From Caulobacter sp. Root343 (lineage in GTDB: Bacteria; Pseudomonadota; Alphaproteobacteria; Caulobacterales; Caulobacteraceae), in NCBI RefSeq assembly GCF_001425745.1, contig NZ_LMDF01000007.1:1020074-1084073 (forward strand): 64,000 nucleotides of DNA. Direction: 5' to 3'. The notes under the pieces were generated by a model that made no database searches, had not been told where the DNA came from, and worked only from the letters and a program-made list of their open reading frames with translations. Both the position numbers and the translations under genes were made by a program. Position 1 is the first letter of the stretch; each line of letters begins with the position of its first letter. This document shows, one piece after another, positions 24,445 to 33,009 of the stretch.

Positions 24445-25299
24445 CTACTTCTCCAACCGCGCCACCAAGCTGGAGGTGTCCCAGCGATTGCCGCCCATGG
24501 CCTGGACCTCGGCGTAGAACTGGTCGATCAGGGCCGTGCTCTCGAGTTTGGCGCCGTTGCGGCTCGCCTCTTCCAGAGCGATCCCAAGGTCCTTGCGCAT
24601 CCAATCGACCGCGAAGCCGAACTCGAACTCGCCACGCGCCATGGTCGGCCAGCGGTTTTCCATCTGCCACGACTGGGCCGAGCCCTTGGAGATGGCGGCC
24701 AGGACGTCATCGGTCGGCAGGCCGGCGCGCTTGGCGAAATGCAGCGCCTCGGCCACGCCTTGGACGACGCCGGCGATGGCGATCTGGTTGCACATCTTGG
24801 TCAGCTGGCCGGCTCCGACCTCCCCCATGCGGCGGACGGCCTTGGCGTAGACCTCGATCACCGGAAGAACGCGGTCGTAGGCGGCCTGATCGCCGCCCGC
24901 CATGATGGTCAGCTGGCCGTTCTCGGCGCCGGCCTGGCCGCCGGACACCGGGGCGTCGACGAAGGACCGGCCGCCCTTGGCCACCAATTCCGCCATTTCG
25001 CGGGCCACCGTGGCGGAGGTGGTGGTGTGGTCGACGATCACCGCGCCCTCCGCCAGGGCCGGCAGGGCCTGCGCCACGACGTCGCGGACGTCGTTGTCAT
25101 TGCCCACGCAGAGCAGAACGACATCCGCGCCGGCCACGGCCTCGGCGATGGTCTCGAAGGCTTGCCCGCCATGCTTTTCAGCCCAGCGCCGGGCCTTTTC
25201 CGGGCTGCGATTGTAGACGGCGACCTCGTGGCCGGCGGCCTTCAGGTGGCCCGCCATCGGAAAGCCCATCACGCCCAGGCCGATAAACGCCGTCTTCAT
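24445..25299 (-). CDS. NAD(P)-dependent beta-hydroxyacid dehydrogenase family protein
   Basis: This 284-residue protein is of the 3-hydroxyisobutyrate / tartronate semialdehyde reductase family. The N-terminal dinucleotide motif is FIGLGVMGFPMAGHL; the substrate loop DAPVSGGQAGAENGQLTIM and the catalytic lysine region VGAGQLTKMCNQ are clear. The C-terminal half is all-helical. The exact substrate cannot be read from sequence; candidates are 3-hydroxyisobutyrate, tartronate semialdehyde or a succinic semialdehyde-type substrate. The ATG at 25299 is chosen because it begins the dinucleotide fold directly and has GGAGCAGC in front. Confidence 0.9.
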   Translation of the reverse strand: MKTAFIGLGVMGFPMAGHLKAAGHEVAVYNRSPEKARRWAEKHGGQAFETIAEAVAGADVVLLCVGNDNDVRDVVAQALPALAEGAVIVDHTTTSATVAREMAELVAKGGRSFVDAPVSGGQAGAENGQLTIMAGGDQAAYDRVLPVIEVYAKAVRRMGEVGAGQLTKMCNQIAIAGVVQGVAEALHFAKRAGLPTDDVLAAISKGSAQSWQMENRWPTMARGEFEFGFAVDWMRKDLGIALEEASRNGAKLESTALIDQFYAEVQAMGGNRWDTSSLVARLEK

Positions 25300-25414
25300 G
25301 CCGCTGCTCCACAAAATAGGGTGTGGGATTACGCGTCTCGCGCGGTCTTCGGCAACCCCATCTTAACGTCCTTTGGGCAGGTTGCGACCTTACGGTTAAG
25401 CAGGCTTAAGCACG

Positions 25415-26314
25415 ATGGCGGTCAACAGCGAACAGCCGATCATCATTAAGAAGATCAAGAAGAGCAGCGGCGGTGGGCACCACGGCGGCGCTTGGAAGGT
25501 CGCCTATGCCGACTTCGTGACCGCGATGATGGCCTTCTTCCTGCTGATGTGGCTGCTGAACACGACCAGCCCCGAGCAGAAGCAAGGCATCGCCGACTAT
25601 TTCGCGCCAGCCTCGATCTCGTCCACGACGAGCGGCTCGGGCGGCATCCTGGGCGGCACCTCGCTGGGCGACGATGGCGCCAAGGCCGACGGCAAGATGT
25701 CGGTGATCCAGCAGATGGCGCCGGAAGCCCCGAACGACGTCGACAAGGACGGCCAGAGCACCAATACCGCCAGCCTCGACTCCGCCAGCGAGCAGGCCCT
25801 GCGCGACGCCTTGGCCAAGAAGGAGCAGGACAGCTTCGCCTCGGCCGCCCAGTCGCTGCGCCAGTCGTTGCAAGACATGCCCGAACTGGCCGAACTTTCG
25901 AAGCAGATCCTGATCGACCAGACCCCGGAAGGCCTGCGGATCCAGCTGGTCGACCAGGAAGGCCGGGCGATGTTCAAGGAAAACTCCAAGGAGCCGAACG
26001 ACCGCGCCCGCATCCTGCTGCGCGCCGTCGCCAAGGTGATCACCCAGCTGCCGAACCGCGTGACCATCTCGGGCCACACCAGCGCCAACGCCTTCGGCAA
26101 GAAGCAGGACGGCGACTGGGCCCTGTCGGCGCAGCGCGCCGACGCCTCGCGCCAGGTCCTGCGCGGCGCTGGGGTCGACGACGACCGCATCTATCAGGTG
26201 TCCGGCAAGGCCAATTCCGAGCCCCTCTACGCCGACGATCCCACCCTGGCCGGCAACCGCCGGATCTCGATCATCCTGTTGCGTGAAAAGCCCGTCCTGC
26301 CAGATGGCCTGTAA
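25415..26314 (+). CDS. motB: Flagellar motor stator protein MotB
   Basis: This 299-residue protein anchors the proton-driven stator to peptidoglycan. After a basic N-terminus (IIIKKIKKSSGGGHH), a single span beginning WKVAYADFVTAMMAFFLLMW carries the proton-binding aspartate (Asp33), and the C-terminal half is an OmpA-type peptidoglycan-binding domain (VTISGHTSANAFGKKQDGDW, then LSAQRADASRQVL and GNRRISIILL). No motA lies nearby, a split known for Caulobacter. Just before the start codon there is a pair of TTAA sequences six bases apart (25396-25409). Confidence 0.96.
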   Translation: MAVNSEQPIIIKKIKKSSGGGHHGGAWKVAYADFVTAMMAFFLLMWLLNTTSPEQKQGIADYFAPASISSTTSGSGGILGGTSLGDDGAKADGKMSVIQQMAPEAPNDVDKDGQSTNTASLDSASEQALRDALAKKEQDSFASAAQSLRQSLQDMPELAELSKQILIDQTPEGLRIQLVDQEGRAMFKENSKEPNDRARILLRAVAKVITQLPNRVTISGHTSANAFGKKQDGDWALSAQRADASRQVLRGAGVDDDRIYQVSGKANSEPLYADDPTLAGNRRISIILLREKPVLPDGL

Positions 26315-26429
26315 CGGACGGCCTGTGACCGTTAGCCGCGCGAGCCCTCCGTTGAGCTTGCGCAACTGAACGGTATGCCCCCTAATCTCGTTCAGGGCAG
26401 ACGGTGAGCTGAAAGGGGCCAGGGCTAAC

Positions 26430-27269
26430 GTGACGCAGCATTTTCCGACGCGACAGCTTCGGTTCTTCCTGACGGCGCCCACGCCATGCCCGTACTTGCC
26501 CGGTCGCGAGGAACGGAAGGTGTTCGCCCACCTGCCGCTGTCCGACGGCCCCACGGTCAATGACAGCCTGACCCAGGTCGGTTTCCGCCGCTCCCAGAAC
26601 ATCGCCTATCGCCCCGCGTGCGAGACCTGCCGCGCCTGCCAGTCGGCCCGCGCGCCGGCCGCCGACTACGTGCTGTCGCGCTCGGAACGGAAGATCCTGA
26701 ACCGAAACGACGACCTTGAACGTCACCTGGTCGAGGCCGAGGCCACGCTGGAGCAGTTCGAGCTGCTGCGCCGTTATCTGCTGACTCGCCACGCCGACGG
26801 CGGCATGGCCGAGATGACGTGGCCCGACTACGTGGCCATGGTCGAGGACACCGCGGTCCGCACCCACCTGATCGAATACCGCCGCAAATCTGAAGATCGC
26901 GGCCCCGGCGACCTGGTCGCCTGCGTACTGGTCGATGTCCTCGCCGACGGCTTGTCGCTGGTCTACAGCTTCTATCAGCCTGACCAGGTCCGCCGCAGCC
27001 TCGGCTCGTTCATCATCCTGGACCACATCGTCCAGGCCCAGCAGGGCGGCCAACCCTATGTCTATCTCGGCTACTGGGTGCCGGGCAGCGAGAAGATGGC
27101 CTACAAGGCGCGCTTCTCGCCGCTGGAGATCCTCAAGCCCGGCGGCTGGTCATTGATGTCGGCCCGCGAGCGCGGCGCTCGCCCGCCCAGCATGCGCGGC
27201 GGCGCCAAGGACGGGTGCGACCTGCCGATGAGCGACGCCGAGCCGGCCGAAATCGAGGACCTCGAGTAG
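26430..27269 (+). CDS. bpt: Aspartate/glutamate leucyltransferase
   Basis: This 279-residue protein transfers leucine from leucyl-tRNA to proteins with N-terminal Asp or Glu, feeding the ClpS-dependent N-end rule pathway. It has the ATE-type N-terminal cysteine cluster (CPYLPGR, then CETCRACQSAR) and the C-terminal domain with HLIEYR, LGSFIILDHI and PYVYLGYWVPGSEKMAYKA. The start is a GTG with AAAGGGGCCAGGG upstream. Length and motifs fit the bacterial Bpt branch rather than eukaryotic ATE1. Confidence 0.93.
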   Translation: MTQHFPTRQLRFFLTAPTPCPYLPGREERKVFAHLPLSDGPTVNDSLTQVGFRRSQNIAYRPACETCRACQSARAPAADYVLSRSERKILNRNDDLERHLVEAEATLEQFELLRRYLLTRHADGGMAEMTWPDYVAMVEDTAVRTHLIEYRRKSEDRGPGDLVACVLVDVLADGLSLVYSFYQPDQVRRSLGSFIILDHIVQAQQGGQPYVYLGYWVPGSEKMAYKARFSPLEILKPGGWSLMSARERGARPPSMRGGAKDGCDLPMSDAEPAEIEDLE

Positions 27270-27280
27270 AGCCCGCGCCC

Positions 27281-28048
27281 CTATCGCGCGAAGCTGACGC
27301 CCCCGTCCACCGTCACCGCCGAACCCATCACGTAGTCCCCTGCCCGCGAAGCCAGGTAGATGGCCGCGCCAGCCATGTCCTCGTCCTCGCCGATACGACC
27401 CGCCGGGATCGCCTTGGCGACCGCGTCGGCGTGGTCGCGGGCGACCTTGTTCATGTCCGAGGCGAAGGCGCCGGGCGCGATGCAGCTGACAGCGATGTTG
27501 TCGGCGGCCAGGCGCAGGGCCATGCGCTTGGTCATGTGCAACAGGCCAGCTTTCGAAGCGCCGTAGGGATAGGTCTCGTCCTTGGTCACCGACTGGCCAT
27601 CGATCGAGGCGATGTTGATCACCTTGGCGACACGGTCCTTTCCCGCGGCGCGCAGCTGGGCGATCAGGGCCTGGGTCAGGAAGAAAGGCGTCTTCATATT
27701 GAGGTCGACGGTCTTGTCCCAGCCGGCCTCGGGGAACTCGTCGAAGGTCGCGCCCCAGGCCGCGCCGGCGTTGTTGACCAGGATATCGAGCTTGACTTCG
27801 CGTTCCTTGATCCGGTCGGCCAGGCCCTGGATGCCCTCCATGGTCGAGATGTCGCCCGGCAGGGAAATGCATTCGCCGAACTCCGACAGGGCCTCGGCGG
27901 CGGCGTCGCACGCGGCGGTCTTGCGGGCGGTGATGTAGACGCGCTTGGCGCCGTAGACGAGGAAGCCCTTGGCGATCATCGCGCCGATACCGCGCGAGCC
28001 GCCGGTCACGAGCGCGACGCGGCCTTCGAGCGAGAAGAGATTCTGCAT
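27281..28048 (-). CDS. Short-chain dehydrogenase/reductase (SDR)
   Basis: This 255-residue classical SDR has the NAD(P) motif VTGGSRGIG, the structural motif NNAG, the catalytic serine region INIASIDGQ, the active-site YGASK (Tyr-x-x-x-Lys), and the end motif VDGGVSFAR. Basic residues after the second strand (ITARKT) suggest a preference for NADP(H). The substrate is unknown. It lies downstream of the nitronate monooxygenase and quinone-reductase genes on the same strand, so the three are probably one operon. Confidence 0.92.
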   Translation of the reverse strand: MQNLFSLEGRVALVTGGSRGIGAMIAKGFLVYGAKRVYITARKTAACDAAAEALSEFGECISLPGDISTMEGIQGLADRIKEREVKLDILVNNAGAAWGATFDEFPEAGWDKTVDLNMKTPFFLTQALIAQLRAAGKDRVAKVINIASIDGQSVTKDETYPYGASKAGLLHMTKRMALRLAADNIAVSCIAPGAFASDMNKVARDHADAVAKAIPAGRIGEDEDMAGAAIYLASRAGDYVMGSAVTVDGGVSFAR

Positions 28049-28062
28049 GGTCGTGGTGTCCT

Positions 28063-28995
28063 CTAGAAGCCGCGCGCGGCGGCCAGGGCGCCGAGGCGTC
28101 CGGTGATGTCGTGGAACTGGGCGACGGTCTCATCGATGATGTTCTGGGCTGTCTTGATCGCGTCGATCAGGCCCGCGGTCTGGCCGGCCAGCGCGGGCGC
28201 GGCCTCCATGTCGCCGCCGAAATAGACCTTCAGGATGTTCTTCAACACGTCGGGCGGCATGACGCCGGCGTCGAAGATCTCCTTCGTGCGCTCGGACTTG
28301 AGCGCCCGGATGCAGGGGCTGGCCTTCTTGTTCAGGACCCAGGTGCCGGTCTCTTTCGCCCCCGTGATCGCGGCCTTGTAGTTGTCGTGCACCGGGCTTT
28401 CGGCCGAGCTGACGAAGCGGGTGCCCATCTGGATCGCCTCGGCCCCCAGCGCGAACGCCGCCGCCATGCCGCGTCCGTCACAGATGCCGCCGGCCGCCAC
28501 CAGGGGCACGTCGACCCTGGCCCTAATCGCCTGCAACAGGACGAGGGTCGAGACCTCCTCGGGGTTCTTGAAGCCTCCGCCCTCGGCGCCCTCGACCACC
28601 AGGCCATCCACGCCGGCCTCGACGCATTTGACGGCCGCGTCGAGCGTCGGAACGGCATGGTAGACGACGATGCCGGCGTCCTTCAGCGGCCCCACGAACT
28701 TGGCCGGACTGCCAGCCGAGGTCGTCACGAACTTGACCCCGCTCTCGCAGACGAAGCGCAGCATGGAGTCGTCGCGCAGGAACAGGATCGGCAGGTTCAC
28801 CCCGAACGGCAGGCCGCTGTCGGCCATCTTGGCGATCTCGGCCTTGCAGTTTTCCGTCTCGCCCGAGGACGTCTCGATGATCCCCAGGCCGCCGGCGCGC
28901 GAGACGGCGCTGGCCAACGGATAGCGGGCGATCCAGCCCATCGGGGCCTGGATGATCGGGTACTTCGCGCCCGTATGGGCCAGGACGCGGTTCAT
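28063..28995 (-). CDS. Nitronate monooxygenase family protein
   Basis: This 310-residue protein is of the nitronate monooxygenase (2-nitropropane dioxygenase) family, flavin-dependent TIM barrels. Landmarks are IIQAPMGWIARYPLASAVS, GVKFVTTSAGSPAKF, DGLVVEGAEGGG, VPLVAAGGICDGRGMAAA (phosphate-binding) and ALGAEAIQMGTRFV. Some family members act on other substrates or as enoyl reductases. The ATG at 28995 overlaps the stop of the upstream quinone reductase gene in an ATGA; an open frame continues upstream inside that gene but is not coding. Confidence 0.92.
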   Translation of the reverse strand: MNRVLAHTGAKYPIIQAPMGWIARYPLASAVSRAGGLGIIETSSGETENCKAEIAKMADSGLPFGVNLPILFLRDDSMLRFVCESGVKFVTTSAGSPAKFVGPLKDAGIVVYHAVPTLDAAVKCVEAGVDGLVVEGAEGGGFKNPEEVSTLVLLQAIRARVDVPLVAAGGICDGRGMAAAFALGAEAIQMGTRFVSSAESPVHDNYKAAITGAKETGTWVLNKKASPCIRALKSERTKEIFDAGVMPPDVLKNILKVYFGGDMEAAPALAGQTAGLIDAIKTAQNIIDETVAQFHDITGRLGALAAARGF

Positions 28996-29954
28996 GGGAT
29001 CAGCAGCACCCGGCCGACAGCCTGGCGGCTCTCGATATAGGCGTGTGCGGCGGCGGCCTCGGAGAGCGGGAAGGTCCTGTCGATCACCACCTCCAGCTCG
29101 CCCTTGGCGGCCCGGTCGATCATGTCCTGGATCATGTCGTGGACTCGGTCGGTCATGATCTCGGCCCCAAGGAACACGCCGGTTAGGGAGCGATTGCCGC
29201 CCATCAACGACGAGACGTCCACCTTCATCGGCTCGCGTCCGGCGTTGCCGACTAGCGAAACCCGGCCACGATAGGCCAACGCGCCGAGACTGCCCGCCAG
29301 AGTGGCCCCGCCAACCGGATCGACGACGAGGTCGACGCCCTTGCCGCCGGTCAGCTTCATCACCTGTTCGACGAGATCGTCGCGGCTGTAGTTGATCCCG
29401 TGGTCCATGCCGAACACCTTCAGACGTTCCAGCCGCTCGTCGCTGGAGGCCGAAGCCAGGACGGTGGCGCCCGCTTGCTTGGCCAGCTGGATAGCGGCGA
29501 TGCCCACGGCGCCCGCCCCGGCCTGAACCAGCACGGTCTCGCCGGCCCTCAGCCGTCCCGCACCGAACAGGCACTCGTGCGCCGTGCCGAACGGCACCGG
29601 GATGGCCGAGGCTTTGTGGATGTCGAAGCCATCGGGGATCGGCCAAGCGTTACGGGCCGGAACCGCGCGCAGCTCGGCGTGCGAGCCGAAAGCGTTCACG
29701 GTAACGACCCTGGTCCCGACCTTCAGGTGGCTGACTTCCGCCCCTACCTCGACGATCTCGCCGGCCGCCTGATAGCCGACGATGTGCGGGCTGCCGGCCA
29801 TCTGCCCGCCGCCGCGATTGAGCGTGTCGCCGCCTTCGATACTGACGGCCTCGACACGGATCACCACGCCCTGCGGATGGACGATGGGATCAGGAACATC
29901 CTCGTAGCGGAAGACGTCCGGCGCCCCGGTCTCATAATAGACAGCGGCCTTCAT
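28992..29954 (-). CDS. Zinc-free medium-chain dehydrogenase / quinone oxidoreductase
   Basis: This 320-residue protein of the MDR superfamily begins MKAAVYYETGAPDVFRYEDV and has the nucleotide motif VLVQAGAGAVGIAAIQLAKQ. The zinc-binding cysteine lobe of alcohol dehydrogenases is absent, which puts it with NADPH:quinone oxidoreductases. It is the first gene of a three-gene run with a nitronate monooxygenase and an SDR, probably handling reactive carbonyls or quinones. Which of these it acts on is not evident. Confidence 0.9.
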   Translation of the reverse strand: MKAAVYYETGAPDVFRYEDVPDPIVHPQGVVIRVEAVSIEGGDTLNRGGGQMAGSPHIVGYQAAGEIVEVGAEVSHLKVGTRVVTVNAFGSHAELRAVPARNAWPIPDGFDIHKASAIPVPFGTAHECLFGAGRLRAGETVLVQAGAGAVGIAAIQLAKQAGATVLASASSDERLERLKVFGMDHGINYSRDDLVEQVMKLTGGKGVDLVVDPVGGATLAGSLGALAYRGRVSLVGNAGREPMKVDVSSLMGGNRSLTGVFLGAEIMTDRVHDMIQDMIDRAAKGELEVVIDRTFPLSEAAAAHAYIESRQAVGRVLLIP

Positions 29955-29990
29955 GGCGTTTCTCCCTGTTATTCTTGTTGGCCGTAGAGG

Positions 29991-31304
29991 CTATTTCTTG
30001 GGGTCGACCAGCGCGTCGTAGACGAGCCTGGCGCTGTCCTTGTCGATATCCTTGATCGCCGGATCGCCCTCCCTGTTCAGGACGTGGATCATGCCCAGGA
30101 AGAAGAGGTCGTTCTTAGGATCGATCCAGAACCAAGTGCCGGCCGCGCCGCCCCAGCTATAGGTCCCCTCGCCCTGCGGTCCGGCCTTGGCGCTGTCCAG
30201 CACCACGGCGAAGTCGAGGCCGAAACCCCTGCCCCGCCCCGTGTTGAACGGCGGGACATCGGAACTCATGATCGCGTCGCCGAGCATGTTGGTCCGCATC
30301 AGCTTGACGGTCTCAGGCTTGAGGATGCGCTTGCCCTCCAGTTCGCCGCCGTTCAGCAACATCTGGGCGAAGCGGGCATAGTCGGCGTTGGTCGACACCA
30401 GGCCGCCGCCGCCCGAGGCCAAGGCGGGCGGCTTGGAAATGTCCAGCACCATGAAGCCTTCCGCCGGAACCAGCTTCTGGGCCTTCGGCGCCCAAACGTA
30501 GAGCGAGGCCAGGCGATCGGTCTTCTCGGCGGGCAGCCAGAAGCCGGTGTCGGTCATCTTCAGCGGCGCGAAGATGCGTGACGTCATGAATTCGCCCAGC
30601 GATTGGCCGGACAGCTTCTCGACGATCAAGCCCTGGATATCGACCGAGACGCTGTACTTCCAGCGCGTTCCCGGCTGGGCCGCCAGCGGCAGGGCGGCGA
30701 TCTTCTGGACGAACTCCTGGCTTGATTTGGCGCCCAGCACGCCCGTGTCGACATAGGCCTTGTCGATCGGATTGTCGGGATTGAGGCCATAGGCGAAGCC
30801 GCCCGAATGGCTCATCAGCTCGCGCATGGTCGGCGGGCGGTCGGCGGGGACGGTGTCGAACGAGCCGTCGGCATTGACGCCCTTGAAGACCCGCAAGGAC
30901 GCGAACTCGGGAATGTACTTGCTGACCGGGTCGTCCAGCTTCCACCTGCCCTCTTCGTAGAGGATCATCATCGCCACGCCCGTCACGGGCTTGGTCTGGG
31001 AATAGATGCGAAAGATCGTGTCCTTGGTCATCGGCGGGCTGTCGAAGCCCCTCCGACCATGGGCCTCGAAATTCACGACCTTGCCGTGGCGGACCAGCAT
31101 GGTGGTGACGCCGGGCAGATGACCGGTATCGACCAGGCCCTGCATGTGGGCGTCCAGTTTCCTGAGACCCTCGGCCGAAAAGCCGGCGCTTTCCGGTGCG
31201 ACCGCGGCGATCGCCGCCTTGGGCTTGGCCAGGGCTACGGAAGAGCCGCCCCCGAGCAGCGTCGCGGCCAAAGCCGCCGCGACCAATTTGCGAAGCACCA
31301 ACAC
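29991..31304 (-). CDS. Exported beta-lactamase-fold serine hydrolase
   Basis: This 437-residue protein has a signal peptide ending near VALAKPKA, then a class C beta-lactamase-type domain (PF00144). The catalytic SxxK motif is SQTK (in RIYSQTKPVTGVAMMILYE), the tyrosine motif is in WKYSVSVDIQG, and the late motif is SWGGAAGTWFWIDP. Related proteins are esterases or D-aminopeptidases rather than antibiotic-hydrolysing enzymes. A close paralogue lies about 2 kb away on the same strand, on the other side of the RsaA-like gene. The gene begins 36 bases upstream of the quinone reductase gene. Confidence 0.9.
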   Translation of the reverse strand: MLVLRKLVAAALAATLLGGGSSVALAKPKAAIAAVAPESAGFSAEGLRKLDAHMQGLVDTGHLPGVTTMLVRHGKVVNFEAHGRRGFDSPPMTKDTIFRIYSQTKPVTGVAMMILYEEGRWKLDDPVSKYIPEFASLRVFKGVNADGSFDTVPADRPPTMRELMSHSGGFAYGLNPDNPIDKAYVDTGVLGAKSSQEFVQKIAALPLAAQPGTRWKYSVSVDIQGLIVEKLSGQSLGEFMTSRIFAPLKMTDTGFWLPAEKTDRLASLYVWAPKAQKLVPAEGFMVLDISKPPALASGGGGLVSTNADYARFAQMLLNGGELEGKRILKPETVKLMRTNMLGDAIMSSDVPPFNTGRGRGFGLDFAVVLDSAKAGPQGEGTYSWGGAAGTWFWIDPKNDLFFLGMIHVLNREGDPAIKDIDKDSARLVYDALVDPKK

Positions 31305-31500
31305 GCCCTCCCGAACAGATGTTTGAGGTGACCTTAAAGCGCGCGTCCTCCCGTTGAAACCCGTTTTTCAGCGGCCGGCGCAACATCCGCCTCGGCCCCG
31401 AAGGTTACAGCTTTTTCATGCGCGGACGGGTTGATCGAACGGCGTTCATGTATATTTTTTACTGCACAAGTGATTACGAAATACAGGGAGCGGCGCCGTC
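31305..31500. promoter_or_regulatory. Divergent promoter region, serine hydrolase / RsaA-like gene
   Basis: These 196 bases become strongly A+T-rich near 31448-31485 (TGTATATTTTTTACTGCAC), in contrast to the GC-rich surroundings, and end with GGGAG ahead of the RsaA-like ATG. The A+T-rich stretch is the likely promoter of the RsaA-like gene. Confidence 0.4.
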
Positions 31501-32940
31501 ATGTCCACGATCGACAATCTGGTCGCGATCTACCGCAACGTTCATCGGCTGCCGACGAACTCGGATCTACCGGCCAACGCCTGGACTCAGCTGACTCTGA
31601 TGGCGCAAGGCATCGACATCGCGCGCGGCGGCCAGGTGGCCGGCGACGGCTGGACCTACGCCAGTGCGGTGAGCTGGATCCAGGACAGCGCCAAGGCCAC
31701 GACCGAGGTGGCGGTGATGTCCTACGGATTCCTGGTCGACACCGCCCTTGGGACGGCTGGATTGAACTACCTGGTCTCGGCGACAGGCGGCAATCCGAAC
31801 AGTCTGAACAGCGCGTACTATGCGGGTTTCAACTTCGGAAATCGCTACATCAACTTCGCAATGAACCTGATCAAGTACGGTGAAGGTCGCGACGCCTTCA
31901 TCGCCGCGTATGGCGAGAACGGATCGCCCATCAACACCTTCCAGAAAACCTATCTGAAGCTGTTCGGCGTCGAGAAGTCGCTGGACGAAATCCTCGCCAT
32001 CTTCAGCGAGCCCGTGCCGGACGGCCATGGCGGAACCTATGCCCGCCTCGCCTATTTCGAAGCGATCGGCGGCGACGGATCCTTCGGGATCGGCACGCGC
32101 GCGGCCATGGTCGGCTGGCTGCTGGCCGAGGCGGTGAAAGCCGACAAAGGCCCCTACGTAGAGGCCATGCATGCCTACCTCGCTGACGTCGGCTTGGACG
32201 GCGAGGCGACGGCGCTGCCGGGTTTCCTCTCGACCTATGGCAAGGGCGGCGACCATGCGCCGGGCGGCGTCGCCGATCCGGGCCTGCCCGGCGAGACCGC
32301 ACGCTTCGCTCACGACTGGAATGTCGACGCCTTCAATCAGGAGCCCGACGACAATACCCACGTGCTGGCCAGCGACGGCAACGACGTGATCAAGCCGGTG
32401 ATCGGCGACCAGGGCGGTCTCGACGCCAATCGTCATATCCGCACCGCCGCTGGCAACGACATCGTCGTCGTCGACAACGGCGTCATGCGCGGCCTCATCG
32501 ACACCGGAGCCGGCAACGACTCCGTCTTTCTCGAGAAGTTGGACGGGCGGGTCATCACTGGCGCGGGCCACGACAAGATCGATATCGGTTCTTTCGCCGA
32601 CCTGCATCTGACCAGCGGCAAGGCGACGAGCATCGCCGTGATCGAGGACTTCCAGAAGGGTTTCGACCAACTGGGCTTCGCCGGCGCGGTCGGCCTCGGC
32701 GAGAAGAAGCAGCTCTTCTTCATCACCACCGCCACGTTCGACGACGCCCTGACGGCCTATGCCGGCCTGACCGCCGCCAACAGCAATACCGTCTTCGAAT
32801 GGAACGGCGACACCTACGTCTTCCACCAGAACGCCACGCTCGGCGTCGATGCGGGCGACGGTCTGATCAAGCTTGCCGGCGTCACCGGCCTGACCGTCGG
32901 CAAGGGAGCCGACGCGGCCGACATCCTGTTCGCGGCCTAG
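31501..32940 (+). CDS. RsaA-like secreted protein with RTX-type C-terminus
   Basis: This 479-residue acidic, cysteine-free protein has no classical signal peptide. The N-terminal 130 residues (for example TEVAVMSYGFLVDTALG, LNSAYYAGFNFGNRYINFA) closely resemble, from memory, the start of Caulobacter S-layer protein RsaA, the part that attaches to cell-surface lipopolysaccharide. Residues about 290-360 hold four RTX-like calcium turns (DGNDV, AGNDIV, GAGNDSV, GAGHDKI). The final 80 residues (WNGDTYVFHQNATLG, then GDGLIKLAGVTGLTV) resemble the RsaA type I secretion signal. The long crystalline repeat region of RsaA (about 1000 residues in total) is missing. Export genes are not in the window. 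A terminator follows. Confidence 0.8.
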   Translation: MSTIDNLVAIYRNVHRLPTNSDLPANAWTQLTLMAQGIDIARGGQVAGDGWTYASAVSWIQDSAKATTEVAVMSYGFLVDTALGTAGLNYLVSATGGNPNSLNSAYYAGFNFGNRYINFAMNLIKYGEGRDAFIAAYGENGSPINTFQKTYLKLFGVEKSLDEILAIFSEPVPDGHGGTYARLAYFEAIGGDGSFGIGTRAAMVGWLLAEAVKADKGPYVEAMHAYLADVGLDGEATALPGFLSTYGKGGDHAPGGVADPGLPGETARFAHDWNVDAFNQEPDDNTHVLASDGNDVIKPVIGDQGGLDANRHIRTAAGNDIVVVDNGVMRGLIDTGAGNDSVFLEKLDGRVITGAGHDKIDIGSFADLHLTSGKATSIAVIEDFQKGFDQLGFAGAVGLGEKKQLFFITTATFDDALTAYAGLTAANSNTVFEWNGDTYVFHQNATLGVDAGDGLIKLAGVTGLTVGKGADAADILFAA

Positions 32941-32968
32941 AACTTCAGCCCTTCTAGGATCGTGAAGG

Positions 32969-33001
32969 AGCTCCCCTCGCCTGCGCGGGGGGAGCTTTTT
33001 C
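32969..33001 (+). terminator. Rho-independent terminator after the RsaA-like gene
   Basis: AGCTCCCC (32969-32976) pairs with GGGGAGCT (32989-32996) around a GC-rich loop, and is followed by TTTTT. It lies 28 bases after the stop. Confidence 0.85.
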
Positions 33002-33009
33002 TCGGCGTG

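Noticed and set aside
25396..25409. TTAA-N6-TTAA before motB as a CtrA box
   Set aside because: Spacing is six rather than seven, and the pair overlaps the translation start; kept only as a weak note, not called as a regulatory feature.
28063..29646. 527-codon frame fusing unknown sequence to nitronate monooxygenase
   Set aside because: The upstream part is an out-of-frame reading of the quinone reductase gene; the ATGA start at 28995 is natural.
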